Positions 19,876 to 33,731 are shown, counted from the first letter of the stretch. The stretch is 64,000 nucleotides of DNA from Nitrosomonas sp. HPC101 (GCF_009833125.1 NZ_QRCC01000002.1:160236-224235); one strand, 5' to 3'. Numbers and translations are program-made. Notes: a model not told the origin generated them from the letters alone.

Positions 19876-21223
19876 TGATATAACCAACTGCTTTTTTCAT
19901 AACCTGAGTGCACAAGTCCAGCCCGGTGATCATCTGGTAGTTGCTCTGAGTGGTGGGATGGACTCTGTCGTATTGCTGCATCTGCTTGCAACACTTTCTA
20001 AATCTATGCAACTGGATGTATCAGCAGTCCATGTTGAACATGGCATCAGTGCACACTCGAGCCAGTGGAGCACTTTCTGCCAAACACTTTGCGACAGCCT
20101 TGCCATTCCTCTATCCACTCACCGGTTAAAGATCTGCAAGCAACCGCAGAAAAGTCTGGAGGCGCTTGCCAGAGAAGCTCGCTATCAAATATTCCGGCAA
20201 ATTCAGGCAGATTATGTTGTGCTGGCACAGCATCAGGATGATCAGGTCGAGACGCTGATGTTGCAATTATTGCGCGGCGCAGGTATCAAAGGGCTCAGTG
20301 CCATGCCGACAGTCAGATTATTTGCACCAGGCAAGACCATCAGATTACTCAGACCACTGCTCAATATTCCACGCTCAAAAATCCAGAAATACGCAAAATT
20401 TCAGAAATTGTCATGGGTAACCGACGAAAGCAATCTGGATACTTCCTACGATCGTAATTTTTTACGGCATCAGATTTTGCCTTTACTGGAGCAACGATAC
20501 CCGGCTTACCGCAAAACACTGTTTCGATCTACCCGGCATCTCGGCGAAGCGGCTCATTTACTGGATGAACTGGCAAAAATCGACGCTCAAAATACCATGA
20601 TTGTAGATAAATTGAGCCTGCGAGGGTTGCGCGAGCTTGATCATGCCCGCGCCGGGAATTTGCTGCGTCATCTATTGGCGCAACGAATGACTCAGCTGCC
20701 AAGTGCGGTAAAGCTGGAAGAGATTCTATGTCAGCTATACAACATACAAGCCGACAACCGATTCCATTTCGTGGTGGATACTCTGGAAATTCGTTGTCAC
20801 CGTGGATTAATCGAATTCCTGCCTGCTGACGCTCTGCCGAAATCAATATTACCCGTTGTCTGGCAAGGTGAGCAGCGCCTTGCAATCGGATCATCAAAAG
20901 GAGTACTTGAGTTTACTCGACAAAACAATGTGGGTATTCATCTGGCCAAACTGGATCAGCAGATTATTACAATCCGTTCGAGATCGGGAGGCGAGCGATT
21001 TCAGCCGGATTGCAAACGCCCTCGTCGCAGTCTGAAGAAAATTCTGCAGGAAGCTTCACTCCCTCCATGGAAACGCAACATACTGCCACTCCTTTTTTGT
21101 GGAGATCAACTTGTCTGGGTAGCAGAAATCGGCATTGACTGTCATTTCCAGACACCAAAGGAAAGTACCGGACTGGTTGTAACATGGCATTCAGAGCAAA
21201 CCGATCAATCTTCAGCTCACTGA
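19844..21223 (+). CDS. tilS: tRNA(Ile)-lysidine synthase
   Basis: This 459-residue PP-loop ATPase carries the SGGMDS motif near residue 35 and the TilS-specific block around [18 protein letters not shown]. TilS N- and C-terminal substrate-binding domains follow. TilS adds lysine to C34 of the CAU anticodon of a minor isoleucine tRNA, changing its decoding from AUG to AUA; it is essential. The start lies inside accA. The usual second-position serine/aspartate of the loop is conserved although the third glycine position is followed by Met, which is tolerated. Confidence 0.93.
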   Translation: MADSKSINPIDDITNCFFHNLSAQVQPGDHLVVALSGGMDSVVLLHLLATLSKSMQLDVSAVHVEHGISAHSSQWSTFCQTLCDSLAIPLSTHRLKICKQPQKSLEALAREARYQIFRQIQADYVVLAQHQDDQVETLMLQLLRGAGIKGLSAMPTVRLFAPGKTIRLLRPLLNIPRSKIQKYAKFQKLSWVTDESNLDTSYDRNFLRHQILPLLEQRYPAYRKTLFRSTRHLGEAAHLLDELAKIDAQNTMIVDKLSLRGLRELDHARAGNLLRHLLAQRMTQLPSAVKLEEILCQLYNIQADNRFHFVVDTLEIRCHRGLIEFLPADALPKSILPVVWQGEQRLAIGSSKGVLEFTRQNNVGIHLAKLDQQIITIRSRSGGERFQPDCKRPRRSLKKILQEASLPPWKRNILPLLFCGDQLVWVAEIGIDCHFQTPKESTGLVVTWHSEQTDQSSAH

Positions 21224-21329
21224 TATATGTCAACGATCTCAATTACCACCGGTAGCGCCGGATTTCGTACTGGCAAACCGGAACAACTTGCACCGCATGA
21301 AATGAAATTTACTCGCAATCAACCAGAGC

Positions 21330-22283
21330 TTACCGGATAATCCATGCCAATCTGGTATCAGTCAGCAAATCTGTCGCGACTCGGCCAAACCGCTTGGCAA
21401 AACGTTCTGTAATTCCTTCTTGAACGGTGAAGTCGACGATACGTTCAGCCTGGATAATTTCACGTGCAACGTAATCTGCGCTACCCAGTGCATCTGCCAG
21501 CCCGAGCTCCACACTCTTAGCACCTGTCCACACCATGCCACTAAAAATTTCGGGGCTATCTTGCAAACGATCACCCCTACCATCCCGAACCACCTGAATA
21601 AACTGCTGATGAATTTCAGCCAGCATTTTCTTTGCATGCTCTCTCTGTCCTGGATCGGAGGGCGAAAAGGGATCAAGGAATCCCTTGTTTTCTCCGGCTG
21701 TCAACAGGCGACGTTCTATTCCCAGTTTTTCAAGTGTCCCGGTAAACCCGAATCCATCCATGAGCACGCCAATCGATCCCATGATACTGGCCTTGTCTAC
21801 GAAAATCTTATCTGCTGCAACGGCAACATAATAACCACCTGAAGCGCAAATATCCTCAACCACAGCATATAAGGGAATATCAGGATATTGTGTACGCAAC
21901 CGGTGAATTTCATCGTTAATGACGCCGGCCTGAACTGGGCTACCACCCGGGCTGTTAATCCGCAATATCACCCCGGCTGTATTTTTATCTTCAAATGCTT
22001 TTCTCAGTCCGGTATTGATATTTTCTGCACTGTTTAAACCATCCGAAGTAATTTCCCCACGCAAATCAACCCGTGCGGCGTGCTTGCCAAAACCGCCAGT
22101 TGTTTCAGTATCCAGCCAACCCAATCCCCAGAAAAGTAATGTAAACAAATAAGAAAAGGTCAGCAAACGGAAAAAAATACCCCAGTTGCGTGCTTTCTTT
22201 TGTTCTCTCAGGGAGGAGAGCACCAAATCCCGCAGTGTTTCTCTCTCCCATTGTTCCTTGTTGGTATTTTCTGTACCAGCCAT
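21330..22283 (-). CDS. sppA: S49-family signal peptide peptidase (SppA-like)
   Basis: The 317-residue product has one N-terminal membrane helix (about residues 36-55) and a single S49 protease domain, half the size of E. coli SppA. The nucleophile is Ser148 in CASGGYYVA and the general base is Lys200 in ENKGFLDPF. The ClpP-like glycine strand LRINSPGGSP is present. These enzymes degrade leftover signal peptides in the inner membrane. It converges with tilS. Confidence 0.9.
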   Translation of the reverse strand: MAGTENTNKEQWERETLRDLVLSSLREQKKARNWGIFFRLLTFSYLFTLLFWGLGWLDTETTGGFGKHAARVDLRGEITSDGLNSAENINTGLRKAFEDKNTAGVILRINSPGGSPVQAGVINDEIHRLRTQYPDIPLYAVVEDICASGGYYVAVAADKIFVDKASIMGSIGVLMDGFGFTGTLEKLGIERRLLTAGENKGFLDPFSPSDPGQREHAKKMLAEIHQQFIQVVRDGRGDRLQDSPEIFSGMVWTGAKSVELGLADALGSADYVAREIIQAERIVDFTVQEGITERFAKRFGRVATDLLTDTRLAWIIR

Positions 22284-22310
22284 AAATATTAGTCACTCAC
22301 TCTGGTAGAT

Positions 22311-22973
22311 TTATTGAACTGATCCACCCTGCACTTCTGAAACATAGATCTCTACCCTGCGATTTTTTGCCCGGCCCGAAGTCGTATCATTCGAAGCGAC
22401 CGGTTGACGCGAGCCGCGGCCATCAATCTGGATTCGCTGAAAAGGGACACCTCGACCCGCCAGATATTCACGTGCACTGGCTGCACGATTTATGGATAGC
22501 GGATTGTTAACAGCATCGCTGCCGGTACTGTCAGTATGGCCGATAATCGTTACGTGAGTACCGGGGTTATTCAATAAACTGGTTGCAAAACTATCCAGAA
22601 TCGGACGAAAACCCGGCTTGATCTGAGCACTTCCCGTATCAAACGAAATATCACTGGGGATATTCAACATCAGTTGATTATCCGCTGTTTGCGACACCAT
22701 CACACCTGTGCCAGCAGTCGCGTTTTCCATCTGAATTTTTTGTTCTTCCATTCTTTTAGACCACAGGTAACCGGCACCAGCCCCTAATGCTCCACCAGCA
22801 CCCGCACCAATCGCTGCACCTTTTCCGCCCCCGGCCAGTGCGCCGATTGCAGCACCTGTACCTGCGCCAATCAATGCACCCGTACCGGTTCCTTTCTGAG
22901 TTGCGGTCATATCAGCACATCCAGAAACAACAAATCCAACCAATGATGCCGTTATTACTATTATTTTATACAT
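22311..22973 (-). CDS. OmpA-family lipoprotein with glycine-zipper segment (YiaD-like)
   Basis: The 220-residue product begins with a lipoprotein signal (VVSGC, Cys19). A glycine-zipper follows (alternating G/A pattern, residues about 30-70) that may insert in the outer membrane. The C-terminal OmpA peptidoglycan-binding domain includes FDTGSAQIKPGF, the TIIGHTDSTGSD loop and a SGRAKNRRVEIYV end. It probably tethers the outer membrane to peptidoglycan. GAGGTGA precedes the ATG. It may share a transcript with sppA, 27 bp downstream. Confidence 0.88.
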   Translation of the reverse strand: MYKIIVITASLVGFVVSGCADMTATQKGTGTGALIGAGTGAAIGALAGGGKGAAIGAGAGGALGAGAGYLWSKRMEEQKIQMENATAGTGVMVSQTADNQLMLNIPSDISFDTGSAQIKPGFRPILDSFATSLLNNPGTHVTIIGHTDSTGSDAVNNPLSINRAASAREYLAGRGVPFQRIQIDGRGSRQPVASNDTTSGRAKNRRVEIYVSEVQGGSVQ

Positions 22974-23165
22974 AAATTCACCTCTTTTTGAAAGAAAACC
23001 GACTGTACTGTAACAGAAGTTGCTGAAAAAATAATTACAATCATTTTGCTCTCAGCCTGGTTGCTCAGGTTTGAAATTAATAAACAAAATCGCCGGCCGC
23101 AAGGCTCGCATCAATCACTGCCGGTAGAAGTGCTATTCAAGCAATAATTGGTATCCCGAGAATAT

Positions 23166-23996
23166 CTATTTCTCAGAATTCCTATTGCTGATCTGTATAT
23201 CCACCAGTAAATTCTGAATCCAGCCGGATAGATTATCCTCGGTTTGTACATGGAGCCAGCCGCCATGGTAAGCAGTAGCGGTTAAGGATGTATTTTTTTT
23301 CAGTAAACCAACCACCCTGGAATGGCTGTCTGGATCTGTTCGCAGGCTGCCGACTTGAGTAACAAACAAGAGAACAGGAGTGCGAAAAGATAATATAACA
23401 GCATCTTGTGCCCCCGGATTCTTTCTTGCCGGGTTGATTATGGCATCAATAAATTCACCAGATTGGGCCGCGTAGCTCATTGCACTGCTGTAATTTTTAT
23501 GTTCGTAGGCTACCATTGCCGCGTCTAACAAGCGCCGTGCTAAAAACTGTAAAGCTGCATCCGACTCACTGAGCTCGGTCTGCTTGAGTGCGAGCGCAGC
23601 CACCTCCGCTTCAGCTATCCTTGAAGCAGCCTCCGGTTGTGTTGCCAACCTATACAACTTGTTTTGGGCCCGACTGATTTCACTGGCTGTTTCCCGTAAC
23701 GCATGCGCCTGATCCAGTTCGCGAGCGTTTAAGCTCCGGATCAGCTCATCTCTTTCCGCAATCATCTGTTTCAGAACAACAATTTCATCCCGATACAGTC
23801 GATAACACGGCAGCTTTTCCGGAATTGGAACAATTTCTATTTTTTCTAAATCTGCTGATTGAAGATTGACAGGCTGTCCGAATATAAGAGATTTCTTCTG
23901 CCAAGAAGATGTGCACCCTCCCAATCCCATTCCCGTGGATATTAGAATTAATATGATTAGGAGTTGTTTGTCTGGGGAGTGACAAAACATCGACAT
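23166..23996 (-). CDS. Lipoprotein with coiled region and C-terminal bacterial SH3 domain
   Basis: The 276-residue product has a lipobox at GLGGC (Cys28) and a helical coiled segment (residues about 70-150). A DUF4398-like piece (LARRLLDAAMVAYEHKNYSSAM) carries a pattern of tissue-like helical repeats. The SH3b domain at the end contains LRTDPDSHSRVVGLLKKN and GWLHVQTEDNLSGWI. SH3b domains bind cell-wall peptides or proteins, so a peptidoglycan-linked envelope role is likely. I do not recognise a named gene. A second in-frame ATG lies at 23990. Confidence 0.7.
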   Translation of the reverse strand: MSMFCHSPDKQLLIILILISTGMGLGGCTSSWQKKSLIFGQPVNLQSADLEKIEIVPIPEKLPCYRLYRDEIVVLKQMIAERDELIRSLNARELDQAHALRETASEISRAQNKLYRLATQPEAASRIAEAEVAALALKQTELSESDAALQFLARRLLDAAMVAYEHKNYSSAMSYAAQSGEFIDAIINPARKNPGAQDAVILSFRTPVLLFVTQVGSLRTDPDSHSRVVGLLKKNTSLTATAYHGGWLHVQTEDNLSGWIQNLLVDIQISNRNSEK

Positions 23997-24282
23997 CTTT
24001 GCTTGATCTCTTAGTAAGTTGCCGTGTCACATAAACATTATAAATCACTCACCTGAAGCGGCTGTCTGAAGTTAAACTTTAGCGGAAAAACAAAAAACAT
24101 TTCCGACTTAGATCAGCTTCCTGATTACTGTGATCAAAAGTGACAAAATGATCCGGTCAGGAGTGTTTACTGTTCTGACACATAGCAATCTGCATAGGTT
24201 AGCATAACTATTTTCTGTATACGGTTTGTCATATTTCAGACTGCTCGTCAGTTTCCGAATTCTTCACTATTACAGTTTTAAT

Positions 24283-25158
24283 ATGCGCAATCAGATTGTT
24301 CGCTGGATATTAATTCAGCTTGTCTCAATATTGGTGATTATTACGGCTGTAATCATCATACTGGGCGAGATTGTGACAGGACCGGCTTCCACTGCTGTAG
24401 AGACTCTGTTGCCGGATTTCCCGGTAGAAACGGTTCAGATCGCTGTAAATAACGATCATGCTGTACATGGCTGGCTGGCCCGTGGAACAAACGGGCATGG
24501 TGCTGTTTTACTCGTGCACTCCATGCGCAGTAATCGGCTTGAAATGCTTGGTCGCGCGAGATTTCTCAACAGTTTAGGCTACCACGTACTCATGATCGAT
24601 CTGCAAGCACATGGAGAAACGCCCGGAGATCGGATTACCTTTGGTGCGCGCGAATCAGCTGATGTTGCCGCTGCAGTGACCTATCTTCGGGAGATTTTTC
24701 CACATGATCGCATCGGCGCTATTGGTGCAACACTTGGTGCAGCAGCCATTGTACTGGCTGATCCACCGTTGAAACTCAACGCCATGATACTTGAATCACT
24801 CCACCCTACTTTTGCGGAGGCTGTTGCAAATCGGCTCAGATTGCATCTGGGAGATGCCAGCGCACATCTTCAGTTCTTACTGCTTCCTTATTTTTCTTTT
24901 CTGCTTGATCTGCCGGTTGATAACTTAAATCCCGTTGAACGCATCGGTAATATCGCCACTCCCGTGCTGTTTATTACCGGAACACGTGACAAACATACGA
25001 CTCAATCTGAGGCAAGAAGGCTGTACGATGCAGCGCTGCCCCCTAAAGAGCTCTGGATTGTCGAAAATGCAGGCCACTACAATATGCATACTTACGCAGG
25101 CACAAGCTACGAACAGCGTATCGCCGATTTTCTTTCGATTTATCTACAAAGGCGATAA
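24283..25158 (+). CDS. Membrane-anchored alpha/beta hydrolase with threonine at the nucleophile position
   Basis: The 291-residue product has one N-terminal hydrophobic helix (residues 7-28) and an alpha/beta hydrolase domain of the dienelactone hydrolase/DUF1749-like type. The HSMRSNRLEML oxyanion strand is present. The nucleophile elbow reads GATLG (Thr150) where GxSxG is expected; the acid is probably Asp236 (TGTRDKH) and the base His265 (NAGHYN). A threonine here could leave a weak or different activity. The ATG at 24283 is preferred over a TTG at 24226. uspA follows 38 bp downstream, possibly in the same transcript. Substrate unknown. Confidence 0.8.
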   Translation: MRNQIVRWILIQLVSILVIITAVIIILGEIVTGPASTAVETLLPDFPVETVQIAVNNDHAVHGWLARGTNGHGAVLLVHSMRSNRLEMLGRARFLNSLGYHVLMIDLQAHGETPGDRITFGARESADVAAAVTYLREIFPHDRIGAIGATLGAAAIVLADPPLKLNAMILESLHPTFAEAVANRLRLHLGDASAHLQFLLLPYFSFLLDLPVDNLNPVERIGNIATPVLFITGTRDKHTTQSEARRLYDAALPPKELWIVENAGHYNMHTYAGTSYEQRIADFLSIYLQRR

Positions 25159-25196
25159 TTCTTAACCCTATCCCAAGATACAGGAAAAAATCCATC

Positions 25197-25640
25197 ATGC
25201 CTGTCTACCAACACATTTTACTTGCCGTGGATTTTTCGCCACAGGACAGCCAGGTTGTACAGAAAGCCAGGATTCTGGCACGACAAACCGGAGCGAAGCT
25301 CAGTCTTATTCATGTGCTGGATAATATCCCCATGCCTGATACGCCCTACGGCACGGTTATTCCATTGGACACCCAGATATCTTACGCAATGTTGGAGACA
25401 GAGAAGCAGAAACTGAATGAGGTCGGGGATGGACTGGAAATTGATCCTGATCGTCGCTGGCTGGTTTGGGGAGAACCCAGACAGGAAATTATTCGTATCG
25501 CCGAGCAGGAAAAGATTGATCTGATCATGGTCGGTTCGCGTGGAAGACACGGACTCGCATTGTTGCTGGGTTCCACTGCCAACAGCGTGCTGCATCACGC
25601 AAAATGTGATGTGCTTGCAGTACGTCTACAGGATGATTAA
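25197..25640 (+). CDS. Universal stress protein, UspA family
   Basis: This 147-residue single-domain protein has the UspA N-terminus (YQHILLAVDFSP) and the C-terminal nucleotide loop GSRGRHG followed by GSTANSVLHHA. The spacing in this loop is one residue shorter than the usual G-2x-G-9x-G(S/T), so ATP binding is likely but not certain. Such proteins are induced by starvation or stress. It may be co-transcribed with the hydrolase before it and converges with mltB, with only 16 bp between stops. Confidence 0.88.
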   Translation: MPVYQHILLAVDFSPQDSQVVQKARILARQTGAKLSLIHVLDNIPMPDTPYGTVIPLDTQISYAMLETEKQKLNEVGDGLEIDPDRRWLVWGEPRQEIIRIAEQEKIDLIMVGSRGRHGLALLLGSTANSVLHHAKCDVLAVRLQDD

Positions 25641-25656
25641 GGAGTCTCTGGTGAAA

Positions 25657-26778
25657 TTATGAGGATCTGGCAATACGAATTGCTCTGGCCAGCTCAAAAA
25701 CGGACATGGCATAAAAGGTACTGCGGTTGTACCGCGTGATCACATAAAAATTTTTGAATCCCAGCCAGAACTGACGGTTACCCTGACTGTTCAATTCGAA
25801 CAAGGCTGACAGAGTATCATCTGTGATTGAATCAAGCGGGACGATACCTGCTTCCCGTAGTTTTTTAACTGAATGTAACGGCTTTATACCCGCATCCAGA
25901 AACTCCTGAAAGTTTTCTGATCTGATTCGTGCACGAACAGCAATCGGCTGATCTGCTTCCCATCCGTGTGCCTTCAAATAATTGCCTACGCTACCAATCG
26001 CATCGGCAACACTCCCGGACAAATCGATTTTTCCATCGTGATTAAAGTCAACTGCATAACGCCTGTAGCTCCCAGGCATGAATTGAGGAATACCGATCGC
26101 CCCGGCGTAGGAACCTTTGATCTCCAGCAAACCGAATTTTTGCTCCCTCGCCAGTAGTAGATACTGTTCCAGCTCTTCACGGAAATAATCTGCTCTCCTA
26201 GGGAAGTCGAAAGCCAGTGTCGTCAATGCATCCATGATGCGATAGGTGCCGGTTGATGCACCATAGGAAGTTTCAATACCGATAATCGACACGATGATTT
26301 CTTCAGGAACCCCGTAGATCTCTCTGGCACGTCCCAGCTCAGCGGCATGCTTGTCCCAGAAACCAACACCCCCTTTGATGCGCTCCATGTTGACGAACCG
26401 TTTCCGGTATTCGTCCCAAGAGATTGCAGAAGCCGGGGTAGAAATCAGCTTAAGAATGTCAGGCCGCAAACTTGTCTGGGAAAAGACCTCCTCTAATGTG
26501 TTCATGTCATATTGATGCTGGTTCAGCATATACGTTATAAAATTTCTGACTTCCAGCCGTGAAATGAAAGAAGGTTGCGTTGCTAAACAGGATGAGCAAT
26601 AAGTCAACAGGATTATTGGTATAAATAAAAGCAATCGACCAGAAAAATAACTGAAATTGATCAATATGGACGGATCTTTAGCCAAAAAGTGCAGGGATGC
26701 CGGACGAGCTGAACGGAAATTGTAGTTCATTTTTGAAAAATCCTGATAAGGGTTGCAGAACATCGTGGACCGGTTCAA
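25657..26778 (-). CDS. mltB: Lytic murein transglycosylase B
   Basis: The 373-residue product carries the MltB/SltB domain: WDEYRKRFVN, the catalytic glutamate in IIGIETSYGAS (Glu169), GAIGIPQFMPGSYRRYAVDF and DGKIDLSGSVADAIGSV. It cleaves the MurNAc-GlcNAc bond of peptidoglycan to give 1,6-anhydro ends. A hydrophobic segment at residues 47-65 ends in YCSSC and may serve as a (lipoprotein) signal. The annotated frame starts early; the ATG at 26730 (residue 17) is an alternative that puts the signal nearer the N-terminus. Confidence 0.9.
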   Translation of the reverse strand: MNRSTMFCNPYQDFSKMNYNFRSARPASLHFLAKDPSILINFSYFSGRLLLFIPIILLTYCSSCLATQPSFISRLEVRNFITYMLNQHQYDMNTLEEVFSQTSLRPDILKLISTPASAISWDEYRKRFVNMERIKGGVGFWDKHAAELGRAREIYGVPEEIIVSIIGIETSYGASTGTYRIMDALTTLAFDFPRRADYFREELEQYLLLAREQKFGLLEIKGSYAGAIGIPQFMPGSYRRYAVDFNHDGKIDLSGSVADAIGSVGNYLKAHGWEADQPIAVRARIRSENFQEFLDAGIKPLHSVKKLREAGIVPLDSITDDTLSALFELNSQGNRQFWLGFKNFYVITRYNRSTFYAMSVFELARAIRIARSS

Positions 26779-27349
26779 ATCATGTGTTTTGATCGGATAA
26801 AAAGAGGTACTTCATTGAAAATTACCAATCTGAAATCAGGTGCTGATTTATCCTCCCGAGACACCCTATCACTCCCTGTCACTGGATATCCGGGCATTCA
26901 GAGATAATCAATCCGGGTTGCAATATAACATCAAGGAGCGATTTGCAGCCTTACAGCATGTTCGCCAACTTGTTACAAGGCACAAAACCCGCTCGTGTCG
27001 GCAATCTCTGGACTATTCTGTCGGAACACCAACAAAAAAATCCAGAAATGTTGACAGATTTATTGATTTGACTGTCATTGTAAGTATAATAAAAATATTC
27101 AGGTCTTTTGACTTTGTCTCACGGTTGCGATAAAAGCTATTTTTAAAATAGAGACAAAATACTGCACAGCTTATTTATAGCCTGCCCGTTCTTTCTGTAG
27201 TATACAAATAAAGAATCACCCTCGAATTCAGATTGTCTTCAGTAACTATTTCAGACGCCATAATTCGGATTCAGTTAATTAGTCAGATACAATAGCTGCG
27301 ACTGCTATCAGCGTTCACTTTGATCCAGCAAACTTTAAAAGAGGATTTC
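26779..27349. other. Long intergenic region before trxA
   Basis: No gene is supported in these 571 bases. A 37-codon plus-strand frame at 26958-27071 (starts MFANLLQGTKPARVGNL) looks protein-like but lacks a Shine-Dalgarno and a recognisable family. It may be a gene relic. The trxA promoter should lie in the last 150 bases. Confidence 0.5.
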
Positions 27350-27676
27350 ATGAGCCAGCACATTCATCATGTTACAGATGCAACTTTTGAGACGGAGGTA
27401 TTGCAATGTCCCCTCCCGGTGCTTGTCGATTATTGGGCCGAATGGTGTGGTCCATGCAGAATGATTGCACCCATACTGGATGAAATTGCAAATGAATATA
27501 ATAGCCGCCTTAAAGTGGCCAAGCTTAATATTGATGAAAATCAATCTACTCCACAAAAGTACGGCATTCGCGGAATTCCGACCTTGATGCTGTTCAAGAA
27601 CGGGAATATCGAGGCTACAAAGGTTGGCGCTTTATCAAAATCACAGTTAATCGCGTTTGTTGACAGCCACCTGTAA
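27350..27676 (+). CDS. trxA: Thioredoxin
   Basis: The 108-residue product is a classic thioredoxin with the active site WCGPC (Cys33, Cys36), the buried aspartate in VLVDYWAEW and the cis-proline loop [11 protein letters not shown]. It reduces protein disulfides in the cytoplasm at the expense of NADPH through thioredoxin reductase. The ATG at 27350 has AGAGG about 8 nt upstream. It lies 211 bp before rho, the same order as in many proteobacteria (trxA-rho). Confidence 0.97.
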   Translation: MSQHIHHVTDATFETEVLQCPLPVLVDYWAEWCGPCRMIAPILDEIANEYNSRLKVAKLNIDENQSTPQKYGIRGIPTLMLFKNGNIEATKVGALSKSQLIAFVDSHL

Positions 27677-27887
27677 AATCCAGATTCTAAGTACTAATAC
27701 AGGCCGAATGCGTATGTGTAATTTTTATGTTCGGTTAGTTTCGTTCCATCAGAGCGTGCACAGGCTTTACAAATCGCGATTTATCATCTGACGACGAGTA
27801 AGTAAGCCAGCAATTCCACAAGTCCGTAGCACGCTCTTAAATATTCCCTCCATTCATCTGCCTTTTTGATCTTCAAGAGTCACTTTC

Positions 27888-29147
27888 ATGCGTTTATCTG
27901 ATTTAAAAAGCATTCATGTTTCAGAATTGGTAAAAATGGCCATTGCGAACGATATCGAGGGAGCCAATCGAATGCGTAAGCAGGATCTGATTTTTGCTCT
28001 CCTGAAAAATCAGGCGCGTAAAGGCGAGAGTATATTCGGAGAAGGCACCTTGGAGATTCTGCAGGATGGCTTCGGATTCTTACGCTCTCCGGACACATCC
28101 TATCTTGCCGGGCCCGACGATATTTACATCTCCCCCAGCCAGATCCGCCGTTTTAATTTGCATACGGGTGATTCAGTAGATGGCGAAATACGTCCCCCGA
28201 AAGAAGGAGAACGCTATTTTGCGCTGGTCAAAATAGACAAGGTCAATAATGAACCGCCTGAGAATTCTAAACGCAAAATCCTGTTTGAAAACCTGACGCC
28301 ACTTTTCCCAACCGAACGTCTGACGTTAGAGCGCGATATAAAATCCGAAGAAAATATTACCGGCCGGATTATCGATTTAATTGCGCCCATTGGAAAAGGC
28401 CAGCGCGGGCTACTGGTGGCCAGTCCAAAATCAGGTAAAACAGTCATGCTTCAGCACATTGCGCATTCTATTGCAGCCAATCATCCGGATGTAGTGCTGA
28501 TGGTGCTCCTGATTGATGAACGTCCTGAGGAAGTTACGGAAATGGTACGTTCCGTAAGAGGAGAAGTTATATCATCAACTTTTGATGAATCAGCGACGCG
28601 TCATGTTCAAGTGGCAGATATGGTGATCGAAAAGGCAAAACGACTCGTTGAACATAAAAAAGATGTCGTCATTCTGCTCGATTCGATTACTCGCCTTGCA
28701 CGTGCATATAACATGACTGTACCCGCGTCTGGCAAAGTGTTGACCGGAGGAGTTGACGCAAACGCATTGCAACGCCCCAAACGCTTCTTTGGTGCTGCAC
28801 GTAACATTGAAGAAGGAGGGTCACTTACCATTATTGCCACTGCGCTGGTAGATACCGGTTCACGTATGGATGATGTAATCTATGAAGAATTTAAAGGAAC
28901 CGGTAATATGGAAATCCATCTTGATCGCCGCATGGCAGAAAAGCGTATTTATCCTGCCATCAACGTGAATCGTTCAGGGACTCGGCGTGAGGAATTACTA
29001 ATATCCTCTGAAATCCTGCAAAAAATATGGATTCTGCGCAAACTGCTTTACCCAATGGATGAAATGGATGCAATGTCATTCCTGCTAGACAAAATCAAGG
29101 CCACAAAAAATAACGCTGATTTCTTTGATTCCATGCGACGTGTGTAA
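27888..29147 (+). CDS. rho: Transcription termination factor Rho
   Basis: The 419-residue product has all Rho parts. The N-terminal helix bundle ([18 protein letters not shown]) is followed by the RNA-binding cold-shock-like domain ([16 protein letters not shown]). The hexameric helicase core has Walker A (ASPKSGKT, near residue 180), Walker B ([17 protein letters not shown]) and the Q/R-loop [20 protein letters not shown]. It ends many non-intrinsic transcripts. It is followed by rpmE, a common order. Confidence 0.98.
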   Translation: MRLSDLKSIHVSELVKMAIANDIEGANRMRKQDLIFALLKNQARKGESIFGEGTLEILQDGFGFLRSPDTSYLAGPDDIYISPSQIRRFNLHTGDSVDGEIRPPKEGERYFALVKIDKVNNEPPENSKRKILFENLTPLFPTERLTLERDIKSEENITGRIIDLIAPIGKGQRGLLVASPKSGKTVMLQHIAHSIAANHPDVVLMVLLIDERPEEVTEMVRSVRGEVISSTFDESATRHVQVADMVIEKAKRLVEHKKDVVILLDSITRLARAYNMTVPASGKVLTGGVDANALQRPKRFFGAARNIEEGGSLTIIATALVDTGSRMDDVIYEEFKGTGNMEIHLDRRMAEKRIYPAINVNRSGTRREELLISSEILQKIWILRKLLYPMDEMDAMSFLLDKIKATKNNADFFDSMRRV

Positions 29148-29285
29148 TGTCATGGTGGAACCGTGACTGCCGATCAAGCCGTCCAACCCGATAATACAAC
29201 GTCAGGTCAGGTTGCAGCTACACTTATCTTGAGTGATAATGGCTGCCTTTTTATTAGCGCTTACAAGATAAAACAAGGATATTAA

Positions 29286-29498
29286 ATGAAGGAAGGCATC
29301 CACCCCGACTACCATGAAATCACTGTAACATGCAGCTGTGGTAGCGAATTCAAAACACGATCTGTTCTAAGCAAGCCCCTGCATATCGAGGTTTGTTCAT
29401 CCTGCCACCCATTTTATACGGGCAAACAGAAAATTGTAGATACAGCAGGCAGGGTTGAGAAATTTAATCAGAAATACGGAAGATACTTACAAAAGTAA
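29286..29498 (+). CDS. rpmE: 50S ribosomal protein L31 (zinc-binding type)
   Basis: The 70-residue product is L31 of the C+ type. It has CSCG near residue 16 and CSSC near residue 37, which together coordinate zinc, and the conserved N-terminus [11 protein letters not shown]. It binds the 50S central protuberance and bridges to the 30S head. The zinc form, as opposed to the C- paralogue made under zinc starvation, is the one present. It probably follows rho transcription. Confidence 0.97.
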   Translation: MKEGIHPDYHEITVTCSCGSEFKTRSVLSKPLHIEVCSSCHPFYTGKQKIVDTAGRVEKFNQKYGRYLQK

Positions 29499-29918
29499 TA
29501 CTAAAAAACAGAAAAATACTTTTCCTTGTGCACTATCCTGAATGAGGTTTTTTGTGTTTCAGGATAGGTTATTACATTGACCAAGAATGATCTTCTGAAA
29601 AATGTAGCGAGGCTATCAGTGCAAGGTGAAAACAGATGAAAAAGCACAAGTTACAAAAAATAAATGTAAAACGCACTTTGCATCTGTTTTAACGCAGCAA
29701 TGACATATAAATAATGTTTTGGGTTGTTCCTTGGGAGGAAAAACACCTTTCGTTGCTGTATCTTGCGTTAGCATGCATCAGATTCTCAGCGAATATAGCT
29801 TTGGGTGCTTATGCAAGTTCGTGCATAGAAGAAACGTTACACCAGCGGCATCGGATCTCTTTGACGCGATACCTCACCACTCACAGCCAACACTCACAGC
29901 CAAGTTAGCTATATTTTT
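29499..29918. other. Intergenic region between rpmE and the PP0621-type gene
   Basis: No gene is supported. CTATCCTGAA/TTCAGGATAG (29533-29567) can form a 10-bp hairpin behind rpmE, without a T-run. AAAACAGATG/CATCTGTTTT (about 29629-29690) is a second inverted pair. CACTCACAGCCAA is repeated twice in tandem at 29878-29903. Confidence 0.5.
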
Positions 29919-30161
29919 CTACCTGCGACGAGATCGGGATTGTAAATATAACTGGCGATGCTCCACGCAACAGAAATTATGGCCATTTCCAACGATACTT
30001 TCACTCTCTGGAAGGTGTACGTCACAATACGCGCAACGCACCATGTCTTCGGCTACTCCTGAAGTTGTATCCGCCGAGTGTTTCTGTTTTTGCCTGAAAG
30101 GTTTAAGCAACCAGAAAACAAAAAAACCAAGAACAATCAGAATTACCCATTTGAAGATCAT
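29919..30161 (-). CDS. PP0621 family small membrane-anchored protein
   Basis: The 80-residue product has one N-terminal helix (WVILIVLGFFVFWLL) and a cytoplasmic zinc-ribbon-like tail with CAYCDVHLPESESI and a second pair in FCCVEHRQLYL. This is the PP0621 family, widespread in beta- and gammaproteobacteria but without an assigned function. The four cysteines plus histidine suggest metal binding. It lies behind ftsB on the same strand with 56 bp between. Confidence 0.8.
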   Translation of the reverse strand: MIFKWVILIVLGFFVFWLLKPFRQKQKHSADTTSGVAEDMVRCAYCDVHLPESESIVGNGHNFCCVEHRQLYLQSRSRRR

Positions 30162-30217
30162 AAATCTTCACCTTTGTGCTGTTTCACTGCAATAAATGCT
30201 AATTAAAGATCAATTAC

Positions 30218-31797
<1,580 letters not shown>

Positions 31798-32045
31798 TTA
31801 TTCATTGGTGATGGGAGAATTTTTAGAGACACGCAAACCACTCTGCCGCTACAGGTTTTGAAAGTGCTGCCATGATGCGTACCTCGCAATTTTTTGGAAT
31901 CTTACAAAATGGCAAAATAACTGTACTTATTTTACTGACCTTGCTTACCGCCGGAAACAGGCTGTTTCATTCGATTGAGGAATAAGGTTGATGGGCTACT
32001 ACTGTCTATTTTGTTCAAGATCTCTTGAAAATCAGCGTGAACATC

Positions 32046-33731
<1,686 letters not shown>

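Noticed and set aside
26840..27133. 97-codon plus-strand frame and an overlapping 37-codon frame (26958-27071) before trxA
   Set aside because: The short one looks protein-like, but neither has a start signal or a recognisable family; kept only as a possible relic.
29878..29903. CACTCACAGCCAA repeated twice as a possible CRISPR or direct-repeat array
   Set aside because: Only two adjacent units with no spacer; too short for any array.
29714..30195. Overlapping plus-strand frames opposite the PP0621-type gene
   Set aside because: They lie antisense to a recognisable gene and have no family features.
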